A program made the position numbers and the translations under genes. A model generated the notes under the pieces. That model saw nothing but the letters and a program-made list of their open reading frames with translations, did no database searches and had not been told where the DNA came from. Below are positions 52,313 through 63,283 of a stretch of 64,000 bases of DNA, piece by piece (the first letter of the stretch is position 1; every line of letters begins with the position of its first letter). Source of the DNA: Pteria penguin (lineage: Eukaryota > Mollusca > Bivalvia > Pterioida > Pteriidae). The stretch is from positions 46,226,287 through 46,290,286 of the forward strand of contig CM068586.1 in assembly GCA_035048485.1 (NCBI GenBank), in the 5' to 3' direction.

Positions 52313-54233
52313 AACAAAACATTAATAATTATCATGTGCAAAAATATGTTTGTAAAAGAAGCTTTGTAGAAGTGGCATCATTTCTGAAACAAAAGAAGCA
52401 TCAAAATGAATTTTTTCAATAAAACAATTATCTAAATTTTACTTACAGTTCTCTTCACAAAAGACCAACAACTACATATTGCTTTCCTGGGGATCTATAG
52501 AAGTCTGGACCACTTCCTCTTCAACAGCTTCTGGAGCAACGTCTGGAATATTCCAAAGCTGCCCCATGCCTGCCATGTTATTTAAAAAAGGCTTACTAAA
52601 CTGATTATATTATCAATATTATTAATAAATGTATCTACAGGTATAACACAATTGAGTAGTTGTTAATAATATTAAGGAGCACACTGGCATTGTGTTAATG
52701 GAAGAGCAGTTGAAAAAGGATTTGAATTTGGTTCCCATCAATCTCTAGACAAGACTCTGTAATATATAACCTGTGTTGGGAATAGCCTGATGCAATTCCT
52801 GCAGAAAGAGGAGACCATTCCTATAGTCGAACTCTCTTTGGGATGGGTGTCGAGGGTCAAATTCTAATGGCTTCTTGATGTCATCACCCTCTATGCTGCT
52901 TGCTACATTTGGTTTTTGCAGGTTCCACTACGATAGTGGCGTAGCTCTTAGTTTCATAGCTCTTGGTACATTCCACTGACAGGAATGAGATGTACAGCTT
53001 TCACCCAGGTATGGCTTGCTTTTACCTAACGCATGAAGGGCAAACAGCAAAGCACCAACAAGGCTGCAGGATTGGCCTAACCTGAAATTCAAATAAAAAC
53101 ATTCAGATATTGATATTTACATAACAATAAAACCCTAACCTAAGGACATCAGAGTGACTGAAGGTAGGTGTCCTTTAGTTACAGGTTTCCCCTTATATAC
53201 AAGTTCAGTTTACGCACAAAATGCTACTTTGAGATCACGACATGAGTCCAATATATACAGGCTGTTCTTTTATAGAGTTGTAAATAAAACTTATTTTTTA
53301 CTGTATATGTAAGTTAAGTACAAAGGTATGACATTGAATGTTCATAGTTCCATACAAAAAGGCCAAACAGTAGATGCCAATATATCATTCTGTGGACATA
53401 ATAAGTAACATTGAAATATTGTGTCTTTATTTGCTTTAATTAATGAAAGCTATATTTTCACACTTATCATGATGATTATTTACCCGATGGAACACTGGCA
53501 GTAAGCAAACTCAAGATGCTCTTTCTGAGAGAAACACAGGAATACTTGATACCTCTGCTTCTTAAATGATGCCATACAGAAAGCTCTAATATATACAAAA
53601 GTGTCATTAATCTGAAAAATAAATGAGAGATGAAAATCACTCATGATAACTCTTCACATTGTTGTAGTCATTTAAAGTCATATAGGTTTATGTGTGTATT
53701 CATACATGTATTAAGAATTGCTAGTTTTTCATTTGGTTGCATACTTTGAAATTTATATTTACATTTGCATTTACATAGAATATATGCACCTTAATAGATT
53801 TAAAAATTTATCTGCAAACACATTCCAGTAACTACAGAACAAACTCTCCTTAACTTGGAAGTGTAAGTAAATACACAAATAAATATATACCATGCATGAA
53901 TATATCTACATTAGCAATATACATTTTCTTACAGCTGAATTTGAAGATGTAAAAATATTTTAAAATTTGACTGTTGACAATTTACAAGACATGCATGTAT
54001 TTGGTAATAGGCCATTCTTTACAGATAACTAATGAGTTAGAATAAAAGAACTGTTACATCATGAAATTATAATAATAAATCTTAAATGTATTGAGGAATT
54101 GACTCTTGTCGTCTTGACAAATTTGTGTGACTCACAAGAGATTTGTTATTCTGGTGACTGGTGTTCATCTTGTGAACTGCAAACTAAACTTTCAGAAATA
54201 GTATACGATGAATATAATTCAAGTATCAGGTAG

Positions 54234-54262
54234 GGCAGTGCGGGTAATTCCGGACACTTTTA
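54234..54262 (+). repeat. GGGCAGTGCGGGTAATTCCGGAC element end, copy 1
   Basis: Preceded by TA. The same string recurs in the same orientation at 58885-58909. Related TCCGGAC motifs follow at about 54434 and 54457. Likely a terminus of the pogo-like element, whose target is TA, but the expected inverted partner is absent. Confidence 0.45.
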
Positions 54263-54799
54263 TTGAATACGTTTTGAATTGTGTAATAAACGTCCACCAA
54301 ACCTCTTTATGACTGTTCTTTTGAAACGGCCTATAACCCATCATGAAGGCTTGATGTAACCATCGTTGTCATTGGCCAAAAGTTATGTTTCATTCTAAAA
54401 AAGTAAAATAAGTGTCGTACGGTCAAGGAGGGATATTCCGGACGCAGGCGTTTAAATCCGGACACGAGATACAGATAAAAAGGAAACAAAATATTTCAAT
54501 AAAGTCAGTAGATAAAAAATGTTTTTAAGAGCCAAACCAGCGCAATATCCCGTGAAACTGACTGTCATTCAGCGAACTATAGTAAATAATTCATACTACG
54601 GAGAACCAGGAACATATGTACAGAAATTGGAGTCTTCTGTTTATACATGTACTCGTGATTGATCAAATTATTACAATGTATACATCTCCGAAAATATAGG
54701 GCAAATTTGTCACATACTTGCATGTGGACTTCATCATTCAACTGAGAAAGATATCCAACAATGCTGTGACAGTTAGGTACAGAATACAAGTCGGCGTCG

Positions 54800-55545
54800 T
54801 GACCCTCTATAGGTAGCAGCAGGCTTGATTCCTGTCTGATTTTGCCACGTGATGGTGTATCACATATGCATCACAAATTATGCTTTGTAAACGAGATGAG
54901 TCTATGTTAATAATACAACTGGCACTTAAAATACCAATAACTGCTGGACCAATGGTCTTGATGCTGACAGCAGTGACTGTAGTTAACTAAATGATCGGTG
55001 AATTATCACTGATAACACCGATAGTCTAAATACGGTATACTGTGGTAGACGGTTTAGAGGGGGAAAAGGTTCGTTTTAAAAAAAAAATTAAATTGACTGA
55101 AATTGCAATTTTGTGGGTTTTTTTCGCCATCCTTTTTGGCTTAGCTTGTTTTTACACTTTTGTGTCATCACTTTTCATTTTTTAAACTACTTTCTTTAGC
55201 TAAGGATCACTGATGAGGGTTCATTACCCGAAATGTGCATATGGTCCATATTACTAATTAAATCCGATTTAAAATGATGTATACTAGTATATCTTAGCAG
55301 AAGTCTCGTTTTGTATATTCGTGTTGGTAATTAGTGTCTCCTTCTTAGTTTAATATCCACAATGACCATGCTGTTTTGTTGAGCTGATTTGTTGTTTTAC
55401 GTCACAGTCGACGATGTTTCAGCCATAGAATAGTAACAACAATATAATAGCAAAGGATTCTTCCATTTTTGAAAAGCTCATCATAGGAAACGTAACAGAA
55501 ACATTACAAATTTCTAACAGTGTTAGATATTCATAACGCAGTTTA
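54800..55545. other. 3' flank of the pogo-like gene, nothing recognised
   Basis: AT-rich, with no repeat ends. 'GTTTTACGTCACAGTCGACG' near 55394 resembles a SINE tail but is isolated. Confidence 0.35.
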
Positions 55546-57294
55546 TTATTTTTTAGATTCCTTTGCGTTTGCCGCCTTTTCTTCTCTTTTGATTTTTCTT
55601 TTCTCTTTCAACAGTTCTCTTTCCATTCTCTTCCTTTCCGCCTCCCATTTTTCTCTAATTATGTCTTCACTCGTTAGGAGTCTATGAGAAGTCACGCGTT
55701 TTTGTTTTCTTACTGTCTCATTTTCCTAACCCTGGGAGGACGGCAGAAATAAATTCGTAATTTCTGTATTCCACAAGCTTGAATAGTTATCCCCGACTTC
55801 AGACACCTGCTCTGTGCAAATGTCTAGTTTGCCATTAGTGATGAGGTCTAGGAGGAGAAGTGGATCCTCAATTTCTGGAGGAACGTCTGCTGTCATAATC
55901 GTTGGGACTGTTGTTGACTCCACTATTGGAGTGGCACATGGTTCCAGTGTAGACACAGAGGCCTCATCCGTGGTAACTTGCACTTCTTCTGAAGGACCAT
56001 CAATAGCATCTTGAGAAGTGACTGTACTTGGCAAAGATACGTCGGTAGGCGGAAAAGGTACGTCGGTATGCGGCAAAGGTACGTCGTAGGCAAGGATGGC
56101 AAGTAGAACTGGGTAGATACAGCACTAGGAGAGAAAGGATATATTCCACACGATGAAAACCCACTGCGGATATTATCCGAGGTAAGAGCTCTATCCCATG
56201 CCTTTGAAAACAGAGAAGGGAAAGTCCATTTGTTCACAACATTTAGCGGAGTTTCCGATGTGAACTCCAAACATGATGCATTGTAGGCCGCGTTCAAAGG
56301 GCCAAAGACTGACTTATCCAGTGGTTGAAGCATATGTGTAGTATGCGGCGGTAGAGATAACAAAGTTATGTTGTTTTCCATTGCACACATAAGTATCGCA
56401 AGGGTATCGTGCGACGAATGACCGTCAAGGATGAGTATTTGGGGTCGCTCTTCTCCGCAATTCTTGAGGAATACTTCCTCAAACCACAGTTCTCCTAGCT
56501 CGTCATTCATCCAGCCATTAGTTTGGTATGTCCACTCTGATCCTGTAGGCCCGTCTTCTGTGCGAAAGCACCTCAAGCATACAGAGGTTTTACCCTTTGC
56601 AACGAACATGGGGGGGGGGCATTTTTCCTCCATTGGCATTTACACATGCCATTATTGTTATGTTGTCTCGGTTGTCTGCCACCTTGCCCACCGTGTTTCT
56701 CGCAGCTTTATCGGCAATTACTCTTGTCGGACTGTGTTGAAATGTTTTGCTGGTTTCATCGCAATTCCAGACTTGGGCAGGCTTCTCTTTCAGACAAAGT
56801 TCGTCAAGAACATTGCCCAAGCACGCAAAGTAGTTGTTAACAACTACCGGGTTAGTCATCCGCGCCCTTGATGCTCCGAGTTTCTCAGGCTTTCGCAAGG
56901 TAAGTTCAGGGTGGCGTTTCCTCACGCCATTCCACCAATCTTTAGTTGGGGTTTTATTTTTAAAGGCAGAGATACCCATTCTTTGGCACAGTACTCCGGT
57001 TCGCACGAGTAATTGCTTCCGCGATACTCCTAATCCCCTCTTACTTGCTTCTTTGACAGCTGCCACTATTTTAGTTTCAATTTCCAGTGGAATGGCAGTA
57101 GGTCTGCCAGGCTTCTTATACATCGGGCTCGCACCAGATACTTTATCCTGAATTGTAGATTTGGGGATCCCAAATTGACTAGAAGCTTGGCGAATAGAGA
57201 GGACTCCATTAGAAACTTGGCTCACAGCCTCTTTCAGCTGTTCTATGCCATACTGCATGTTTGGACCCTTTTTATGCTTGTACTTGCTTGGCAT
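55546..57294 (-). pseudogene. pogo/Tigger-like DDE transposase, broken by three lesions
   Basis: ATG at 57294 opens MPSKYKHKKGPNMQYGIEQL with a psq-type HTH (VSNGVLSIRQASSQFGIPKS), then a CENP-B/Tc5-type HTH region (WWNGVRKRHPELTLRKPEKL). The DDE_1 nuclease follows: VWNCDETS (first Asp), QILILDGHSSHD (second), MLQPLDKSVFGPL (third), then GFSSCGIYPFSPSA. The tail is Pro/Thr-rich and then a basic coiled coil ending ANAKESKK with TAA at 55548-55546. Lesions: an extra base in the G10 run at 56610-56619, a one-base loss near 56088 and a TAG near 55730. Total ~580 codons, normal for the family. It lies in the first intron of the SWIM gene, so it inserted later. All three catalytic Asp codons survive. 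Confidence 0.88.
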
Positions 57295-57636
57295 TTTCTA
57301 TAAATAAAAAAAAAATTAATGGCTGTTTCACAATGGAAAGGTAAGGGCCCAAGGAGGAGGGGGGGGGGGGGCAGAAAACGGGGGTAGGGGATAAGCTAAT
57401 GAGGAATAACAAGAGGGATTTTCTATACGAACTTCATCTCTGACCCATAAATATCGCTGTTTACTTGCGCATATGGATGGACTGTTGATAAATTATGCAT
57501 CCTATCATTTACCTCTAACTGTAAACAAGATGCAATCACTTCAAACATATATTACCAGTACATGTATTTACTGATGAAAATTTATAATGCTGTGAGTTAA
57601 TTAATTTTCGCAACTTCGTACAATTAATAGTCCAAA

Positions 57637-57969
57637 CTAAAGAGTTTCCATTTTAATGTCTTCAACTAATTCGCAAATTTTGACATAGTTGTCTAATACT
57701 GTACAGGCACGACACAGTCTACTGGCAACAGATGCTATGGAAAGTATTTCTTCAGTTTGTTCCATTTTGTCCATTATATATAAAGTTGTACGAGCTGTTG
57801 TGGAATTTTTAAGCTCCTTAATAAGCAAGCTCAGTAACAGTGTCAGCCCTCCATGGTCGAAATACCATTCCCTTTCATGGAATCTAAGAAGTTTAGACTT
57901 TGACAGAGGGAGAGCATAGTTTTCGTGTATTCCCGCTTCCCTTTTGGATATTCCAGTGGTAAACGCCAT
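57637..57969 (-). CDS. unrecognised open frame, 110 codons
   Basis: ATG at 57969 (MAFTTGISKREAGIHENYAL) to a stop at 57637, with a leucine-rich helical middle (LTLLLSLLIKELKN) and 'SVASRLCRACTVLDNYVKIC'. It lies just upstream of the pogo-like gene on the same strand. I see no family resemblance. It could be an accessory frame or exon of either transposon, or chance. Confidence 0.2.
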   Translation of the reverse strand: MAFTTGISKREAGIHENYALPLSKSKLLRFHEREWYFDHGGLTLLLSLLIKELKNSTTARTTLYIMDKMEQTEEILSIASVASRLCRACTVLDNYVKICELVEDIKMETL

Positions 57970-58019
57970 AGCTGTGACTGAGAATCTGAAATTTAATTTT
58001 CAAACTTTTGTCATACAAT

Positions 58020-58050
58020 TGAGAGAGAGAGAGAGAGAGGGGGGGGGGGC
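58020..58050. repeat. (GA)n(G)n simple sequence
   Basis: GAGAGAGAGAGAGAGAG followed by a run of Gs. Similar G-runs occur at 57358 and 58260. The remaining bases between 57295 and 58700 have no recognisable element ends apart from a TCCGGATAC at 58557. Confidence 0.8.
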
Positions 58051-58884
58051 AAGGTGCAACCCTGATGAGAAATTTAGCTCATTTTGGTCGGAAAAGTTTA
58101 CGTTTAAGTCAATTTTAGGGCTGCACCTCCCCCTTCCCTTTTCGTACCAAATGGTAGAAAATAATAGTCAAGAGATTTAAAAATCCGGGCCAAGATCCGT
58201 ACATCATATGCCGCTTCAGTTAGAAACGCTACATGTAGATCAATTGATGAATAGGCTGGGGGAGGGGGGGGGAGTGAACCATTTTATGAAGGGCAAAATA
58301 TACGAGGCAGACACACATAACTCAGATAGGAAAGAAAGGCCCAGTCGGGTAAAAACATGACACAGGGATTTTAGGCACATTTTTTTTAATCAATAGCTGA
58401 CATTATCTATTTTAAATAAACTTCAGTAGTTCTATTTTTGAAATACCTATATCATTCTTTATATTTGTTTGAAAATGATATTATTTAACCAAATTTTCCT
58501 TTAATATATCGATTTGAACAACTGTCCGTAATAACACTACCATTTGAAATAGGTAGGGATAATCCGGATACTTCACTTTTTATATATTCTAAATCTGAGA
58601 AAATCGCATCTTATACATCAAAATCAGATTTGCTTAGTAGTTTCTAATACTATATGTTGACATACATACAAAGTAATGTTGAATTCGATCTGTTACATAC
58701 CAGAAACTGCTTTTAGATATTGGACTCAAGTATGTTGCACCACTTTCAAAATTGCCTCCCTTGAGACTTGAGTTTTGTATATTGGAAACATTGCCAGCAT
58801 CAAAGTGTTGTTCGATTCTCTCAAGACCCTTAGCATTATTCACAGGTTTGTCATTCACAAGGCGCAGCCATTACCATATCATAG

Positions 58885-58909
58885 GGGCAGTGCGGGTAAT
58901 TCCGGACGG
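58885..58909 (+). repeat. GGGGCAGTGCGGGTAATTCCGGAC element end, copy 2
   Basis: A direct (not inverted) repeat of 54234-54257, also preceded by TA, between the first SWIM exon and the right inverted repeat. Confidence 0.5.
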
Positions 58910-59133
58910 CGGGTAAATGTACGCTAGCTAATGTCACTTTGGGTAGATCAGGAGAAAGGCACAGACATAAATGCTGGTGGATTCTCAACAGTCGCAATAC
59001 ATGGAACGATGTTTTCCAAAGTTGTTCTCTCCATTACAGAACTCATATTTCGTAAAACTGCAAATTTGTGCGTATCAAACTTGAAAATGGCGGTCTTTAC
59101 ACTTTATGTATGAAAAGGGAAGTTGACATTATC

Positions 59134-59376
59134 TGAGTTGTCAAGGTGGTGACATGTTGAAAGCTCTATTTTAATTTATTCTTCAATATCAAATTTATCG
59201 ATAACAACAAATGTCCACATCCAAAACTCATCCTAAATATATTAATTTGTCCTTTAAAGATTGCTATTTTGGTATAGTTTATATAGCGCCCCTAGTGGGT
59301 AACCCCCCCCCCCCCGCCCCCGGAAGCGTTTATGCGCAGGCGCGAAGAACTGTCCCGCAGTTATTGCGAAAGGGTC
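59134..59376 (-). repeat. right terminal inverted repeat of the composite transposon
   Basis: Reverse complement of 46646-46866. It differs by a longer C-run (59302-59315) and about 14 extra bases near 59347-59360. Its outer tip GCGAAAGGGTC ends at 59376. Confidence 0.9.
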
Positions 59377-59394
59377 TATGATCATTTATGTGCC

Positions 59395-59477
59395 TAGTCT
59401 GGATCCCTGGACCCCTCTGGATTTTTTGTTGTGTTAACACAACAAAAAAATCCAGAGGGGTCCCGGGAACCAGACTA
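59395..59477. mobile_element. 83-bp hairpin element with 9-bp target duplication
   Basis: TAGTCTGGATCCCTGGACCC then CTCTGGATTTTTTGTTGTG at left is mirrored by its near-perfect inverse at right, around the centre GTTGTGTTAACACAAC. TTATGTGCC flanks both sides (59386-59394 and 59478-59486). A 9-bp duplication is what Mutator-like elements make, so this may be a minimal MULE-derived element. It stands 18 bp outside the composite transposon. Confidence 0.85.
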
Positions 59478-59479
59478 TT

Positions 59480-60120
59480 ATGTGCCCAACACAACCCGAT
59501 CAGCGTCAGGATCAAGGGAGCAGTCATTAGCCTACAGCTAGGCCTATTTCTTCGTATTTTTAAATCAAATTACTGAAAGTACTGTTACGAAATGGCGTCG
59601 TCTCAATTATCTAAATAATATATACAAATCAAGAAAATTTAACATAAAAATACTTTGAAGTATGACAATATTTGTATATACGGGGATTGTCTTTGTGGCT
59701 TGACATTATGTGCCGCATGCCTTGAATGATAAGCGAAGCTGCCATATTTATTATCACCCTTCAACAGACATCCTTTAATTAGGAGGTTGTGATATCCCCA
59801 TATCGCAATGAAGTCAATCTACCAATTTTAATTTATAACAAGAGGTCCATGTGCCTTAATGGTCACTGCAACCTGCTTGACATAATATACAGTGTATCTT
59901 GATATGAGCTACAATAGGATATAAAGTTTATGGGAGGGGATTGCAACTATTTCCAAATTATAAGACCATCCTAAAACATGTAATGACTATAATTTATCAG
60001 TTATAAAGCAGTGTCATTCTATGCCAAAACAGTGAAAATTCCATGGTATGCGATTGCCTGATGATGTAAACTGTCAATCCAGTCGATCGAGTGAGTACAT
60101 TACGCAACGCCGCGTAAAGG
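59480..60120. other. intergenic, dispersed repeat start
   Basis: 'ACAAGAGGTCCATGTGCCTT' at 59840 is the start of a repeat type common in mollusc genomes. Otherwise no features. Confidence 0.4.
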
Positions 60121-60123
60121 TGC

Positions 60124-60475
60124 ATGTTCAAGTCTCATTACTCCTGAAGGCAAATTTTGAGCAGAGTTGCCTCCCTTCATGCACATCTACATATGCTGCC
60201 CTACCTACATGTGAAGTTTGGTGAAATTCTGATGAACAGTTTAGGAGGAGTTGCGATGACAAGGTTCAGTCATATGCAATACACATTTTCTAAATTCAAA
60301 GTCCCATAACCCCTGAAAAAATGCTGAGCAGAGTTGCCTCCCTTCATGCACATCTACATATGATGCCCTACCTACATGTGAAGTTTGGTGATATTCTGAT
60401 GAACGGTTTGGGAGGAGTTGCGATGACAAGGTTTCGCAATGACAGAATGACAGGGTGCAACACTATATGCCCCCG
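60124..60475. repeat. two direct copies of a ~180-bp unit
   Basis: 'GAGCAGAGTTGCCTCCCTTC', 'ATGCACATCTACATATG-TGC' and 'GTGAAGTTTGGTGA' occur near 60160 and 60332. The end 'GACAGGGTGCAACACTATAT' with GCCCCCGG is typical of mollusc dispersed repeats. Confidence 0.75.
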
Positions 60476-61650
60476 GCCATATATGGCAGAGGCATTAAAA
60501 TCAACTAGGTGGTTGAAAACTACAGATTATGTTCGAATTATGTCACTTCTACATAGTAATTCTAATGACTGCTCTCGTACTTAATTGTTTTTAAACATGT
60601 GACCTTGCATGTTATTGAATTTTAGTCATAAGAATGTTAATTTACATGTATGCATACCAAAACAGGGTGTCAGGTATAAAAAGAATTTCCTTAAACGTTT
60701 GGAAACTGATGAGATCCCCAGACATCTGTATCATTTCCCTGTCTATCCTTCTTCCAACTAACATAGGTGTTAGAAAATATCACACCGCAATATATTGCCG
60801 ATAATAACCAGAACACATGTAAAAAGGGGATCAATAGATTAGATCAGATATACCACTTTTATTAATTTTAAACCAGTAGACAAACTGCCCCTCCTACGTA
60901 CCTAATCAACATTTACTGGTCATGGTCAGTACGAATTCAGGCCATCTACAAGAGGAATTGTGACGTCACATGAGATACCTGTATAGCTGAATGCAAAAAC
61001 GTCAGACACCTGAGCCGTATTCAAAAACGTGAGCACCTGTCGAGTGCTCATTATTTGAATGAGGGTACTTACTGTGGTTCTAGCGCGCGCTCGCAATACA
61101 ACATCCAAGTTGTTTCGCAAAGATTTTCAAGACGGTGACTAATGCACTAACATAACCATGCTTCAGTTGGATGAACCTAATGTTAATTTTCCAGCGGTGG
61201 GTGCGTTTATTGAACACGCCCCAGGTGTCCCTCTTACATCAGGTGCCGTTTTTGTATAAACTAACTTACAAGTACAGTACGACAATTAATAATCGTTTGG
61301 AATATTTTTCATGGATACTCCTAAATGAATGCAAATATGTCCACTGGGTTGCTTGCAACTGGCTGGAAAATCTGGAGTGTCGTCATCATGAACATTTCTA
61401 CACTTGAGTCTTGAAGCATGAACCATTCTTGCATCTATGAATACAATATAAAATGCCGTATTGTACAGTACTGTACTTTAGAACAGCACTCCTCCCTTGG
61501 AAAATTCAAATTCGCCCTAATCGCTCTATCTTCCCATACACCTATTTTCATATAAAATGAACACTTTGCCTATTTACTGTGTCGCTGTACCTTGAACATG
61601 AAGATAAAAACAAAAATAACCATTGAAGTTGCATCATCTATTACACTTGC
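60476..61650. other. intergenic; CRE-like site only
   Basis: A perfect TGACGTCA lies at 60961-60968, next to CpG-rich sequence (TCTAGCGCGCGCTCG near 61080). This could belong to a promoter, but no exon could be supported on either strand. Confidence 0.3.
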
Positions 61651-61654
61651 ATGT

Positions 61655-61775
61655 CTTTTGTTAAAAATATAATTCCCAGGGTCCCAGGTGGTTGAGGCAT
61701 ATTCTAAAATAGGCTGCACAAAGGTCGAGAACGTAGATTAAAGATTACCAAAAAGTCTACAACTCAGTATATGGG
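61655..61775 (-). pseudogene. short LINE reverse-transcriptase fragment
   Basis: The minus strand reads TFVQPILEYASTTWDPGNY, the 'P-ILEYAS-WDP' block found near the C-terminus of CR1/Jockey-type LINE proteins. No more than about 40 codons survive. Confidence 0.5.
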
Positions 61776-63130
61776 CGAGTGTTTAAACCATTTGGACATA
61801 AAATGACAACTGATAATTACCTTCCCATGAGGGTGATACTGTTTTTAATACTATACGGTGTATGTTTATTTAAACTTTGTAAATATATGACCTGTAAGTC
61901 TCGTTCAAACTTGTTAACGTAGATTACTGGAAAAGCAACGTAGATCACATTACAATTACATGATTTCTTCTAAAGATGTCAGTAACATGGTCGTTGTTTA
62001 CCTTCTTTTTTTATGATGGAAACCCCAAAAAAGGATATTCAGGAGTTCTGGGATTAGAAATAAAAAACAGAAGAGGAGGACAAGTACTGTGAAAAAAAAA
62101 TAAAAAGAGGGGAGAGGGAGGACAAAAGCATAATACAAGCCTATTTCATAATTAACAAAAACAGAAGTGATGCGTCGTCGTGAAAAGGTAAAAAAAAGCA
62201 AGAAAACACAGAAAAAAATGAAATGAAAGAAAGAATAGTAGAAAAAAAATTAAATGAAAGAAAGAATAGTAACGTTAACAAATGAAATAAACGAAGAACA
62301 AGTTAAAAGTAATTCACATTACATGAGAATAGGTACATAATGGTAGATCTACATACCGCGTTAGAGTATCAATGTAGCTACCATTTTCCATAGGGCTACA
62401 TATCATTGAATGGAGAAGTTTCTATATAAAAGAGGATCCTTTGAAGTTTCCTTTACATTTCAACAAACAGACCCCCCCCCCACTTAAGTAAAAACTATAC
62501 CTCACCGTGGCTTTTCATTTTCAAAGTATGTCTTGTTTGAACTTACCCTCAGTCCGCAGAAAAAGTGCTTGCTGAAAATACCCTGACCCTTGATGTGACA
62601 AATACTAACCCATTACATAAATTTCAATATTGTCACCTGTCAACAGATAGACTGTAAATAGCATTTCAATCAAAAATATGAACCTGGCATTTATATCCAC
62701 TCAAAAGCCTAGGATTGTTCATCCCGAGCAGGACTTAGGGTAGCCAAAACGCTTATATGACTCTGGTCAGGGTCAATGCTACATTGATACCCTATAGGTA
62801 CTGCAGCAGGCGTCCATGACTGAAGTGCAGTGTTGATAATTCCCTCCCCGTGACTGGAGTACCTCCCGGCTGCCGATGACGATGTGTGAGGGGGGGGGGG
62901 GGACAATAGAAGAATAATAATCAATAGATCTACTTTTCAAGTAAAACATCTGAAAGTTTGACCCGAAACGTAGAATTGTTTTGGAATGGACCTGGACCAC
63001 AGCTGGTTGATGATACCTAGGACTTACAAACAAGTGTTTATAAGTCCTTGATGATACTTCATACTAAACATATATTTATTCCAACTCAAGAAGTTTATAT
63101 ATATTCGTTTTAAAATAATCTTAATAACAG
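61776..63130. other. intergenic, nothing recognised
   Basis: Contains an A/G-rich stretch (62040-62290), a C-run (62471) and a small hairpin GGACTTACAAAC...GTTTATAAGTCC at 63020-63047. No gene. Confidence 0.4.
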
Positions 63131-63283
63131 CAGTGGCGGATTTAGTGGGGACAAGGACCGCCCTCCCCCTTTTCGCTACCTATTTACAAATAAATGTCCA
63201 GATTTGACACCAAAATGGCTGTGGTTTGGATAATACACGTCCCCACCGTCTTTTTTTTTTCGGAAATCCTGGATCCGCCTCTG
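63131..63283. mobile_element. hAT-like MITE, second copy
   Basis: CAGTGGCGGATTTAG at the left and CCTGGATCCGCCTCTG at the right are inverted ends like those at 50437-50595. 153 bp, noncoding. Confidence 0.6.

Larger units (their letters stand above)
52472..58858 (-). pseudogene. broken SWIM zinc-finger gene (YqaJ-associated type) of the composite transposon
   Basis: Exons: about 58858-58701 (KGLERIEQHFDAGNVSNIQ), 53612-53484, 53081-52771, 52569-52472 (ends WNIPDVAPEAVEEEV... TAG at 52474). Exon 2 reads YIRAF, one extra base, CMASFKKQRYQVF, then AYCQCSIG. Exon 3 continues LGQSCSLVGALLFALHALGK, SCTSHSCQWNVPRAMKLRAT, an in-frame TAG, then LEFDPRHPSQREFDYRN. CxC...C-x-L is a SWIM zinc finger with the final His replaced by Leu. 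The 'SCTS-x-CQWNVP' and 'FDPRHPS-R' blocks occur in invertebrate proteins that carry a YqaJ-type nuclease further on; that nuclease is not visible here. Splice sites are preserved. The 4.9-kb first intron holds the pogo-like gene. Confidence 0.6.
46646..59376. mobile_element. composite DNA transposon, ISL2EU-like, 12.7 kb with nested insertions
   Basis: Inverted repeats 46646-46866 and 59134-59376 bound the unit. Inside are, on the plus strand, THAP (46925) and HTH_Tnp_4-type exons (50839-51898) of a transposase gene. On the minus strand, convergent with it, are exons of a SWIM-type zinc-finger gene (58858 to 52472). As I recall, ISL2EU transposons encode a THAP-bearing transposase and a second protein with a YqaJ-type nuclease; the gene pair and orientation fit, but the class call is inference. 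A LINE (47419-50177) and a pogo-like gene (55546-57294) are later insertions. All genes are broken, so the copy is not autonomous. Confidence 0.65.

Noticed and set aside
52472..53081. A YqaJ nuclease domain in the SWIM gene
   Set aside because: Only the flanking blocks are visible and the frame ends soon after; I do not see the nuclease motifs, so only the association is reported.
56431..57151. Plus-strand frames opposite the pogo-like gene
   Set aside because: Antisense shadows; the minus strand carries the recognisable transposase motifs.
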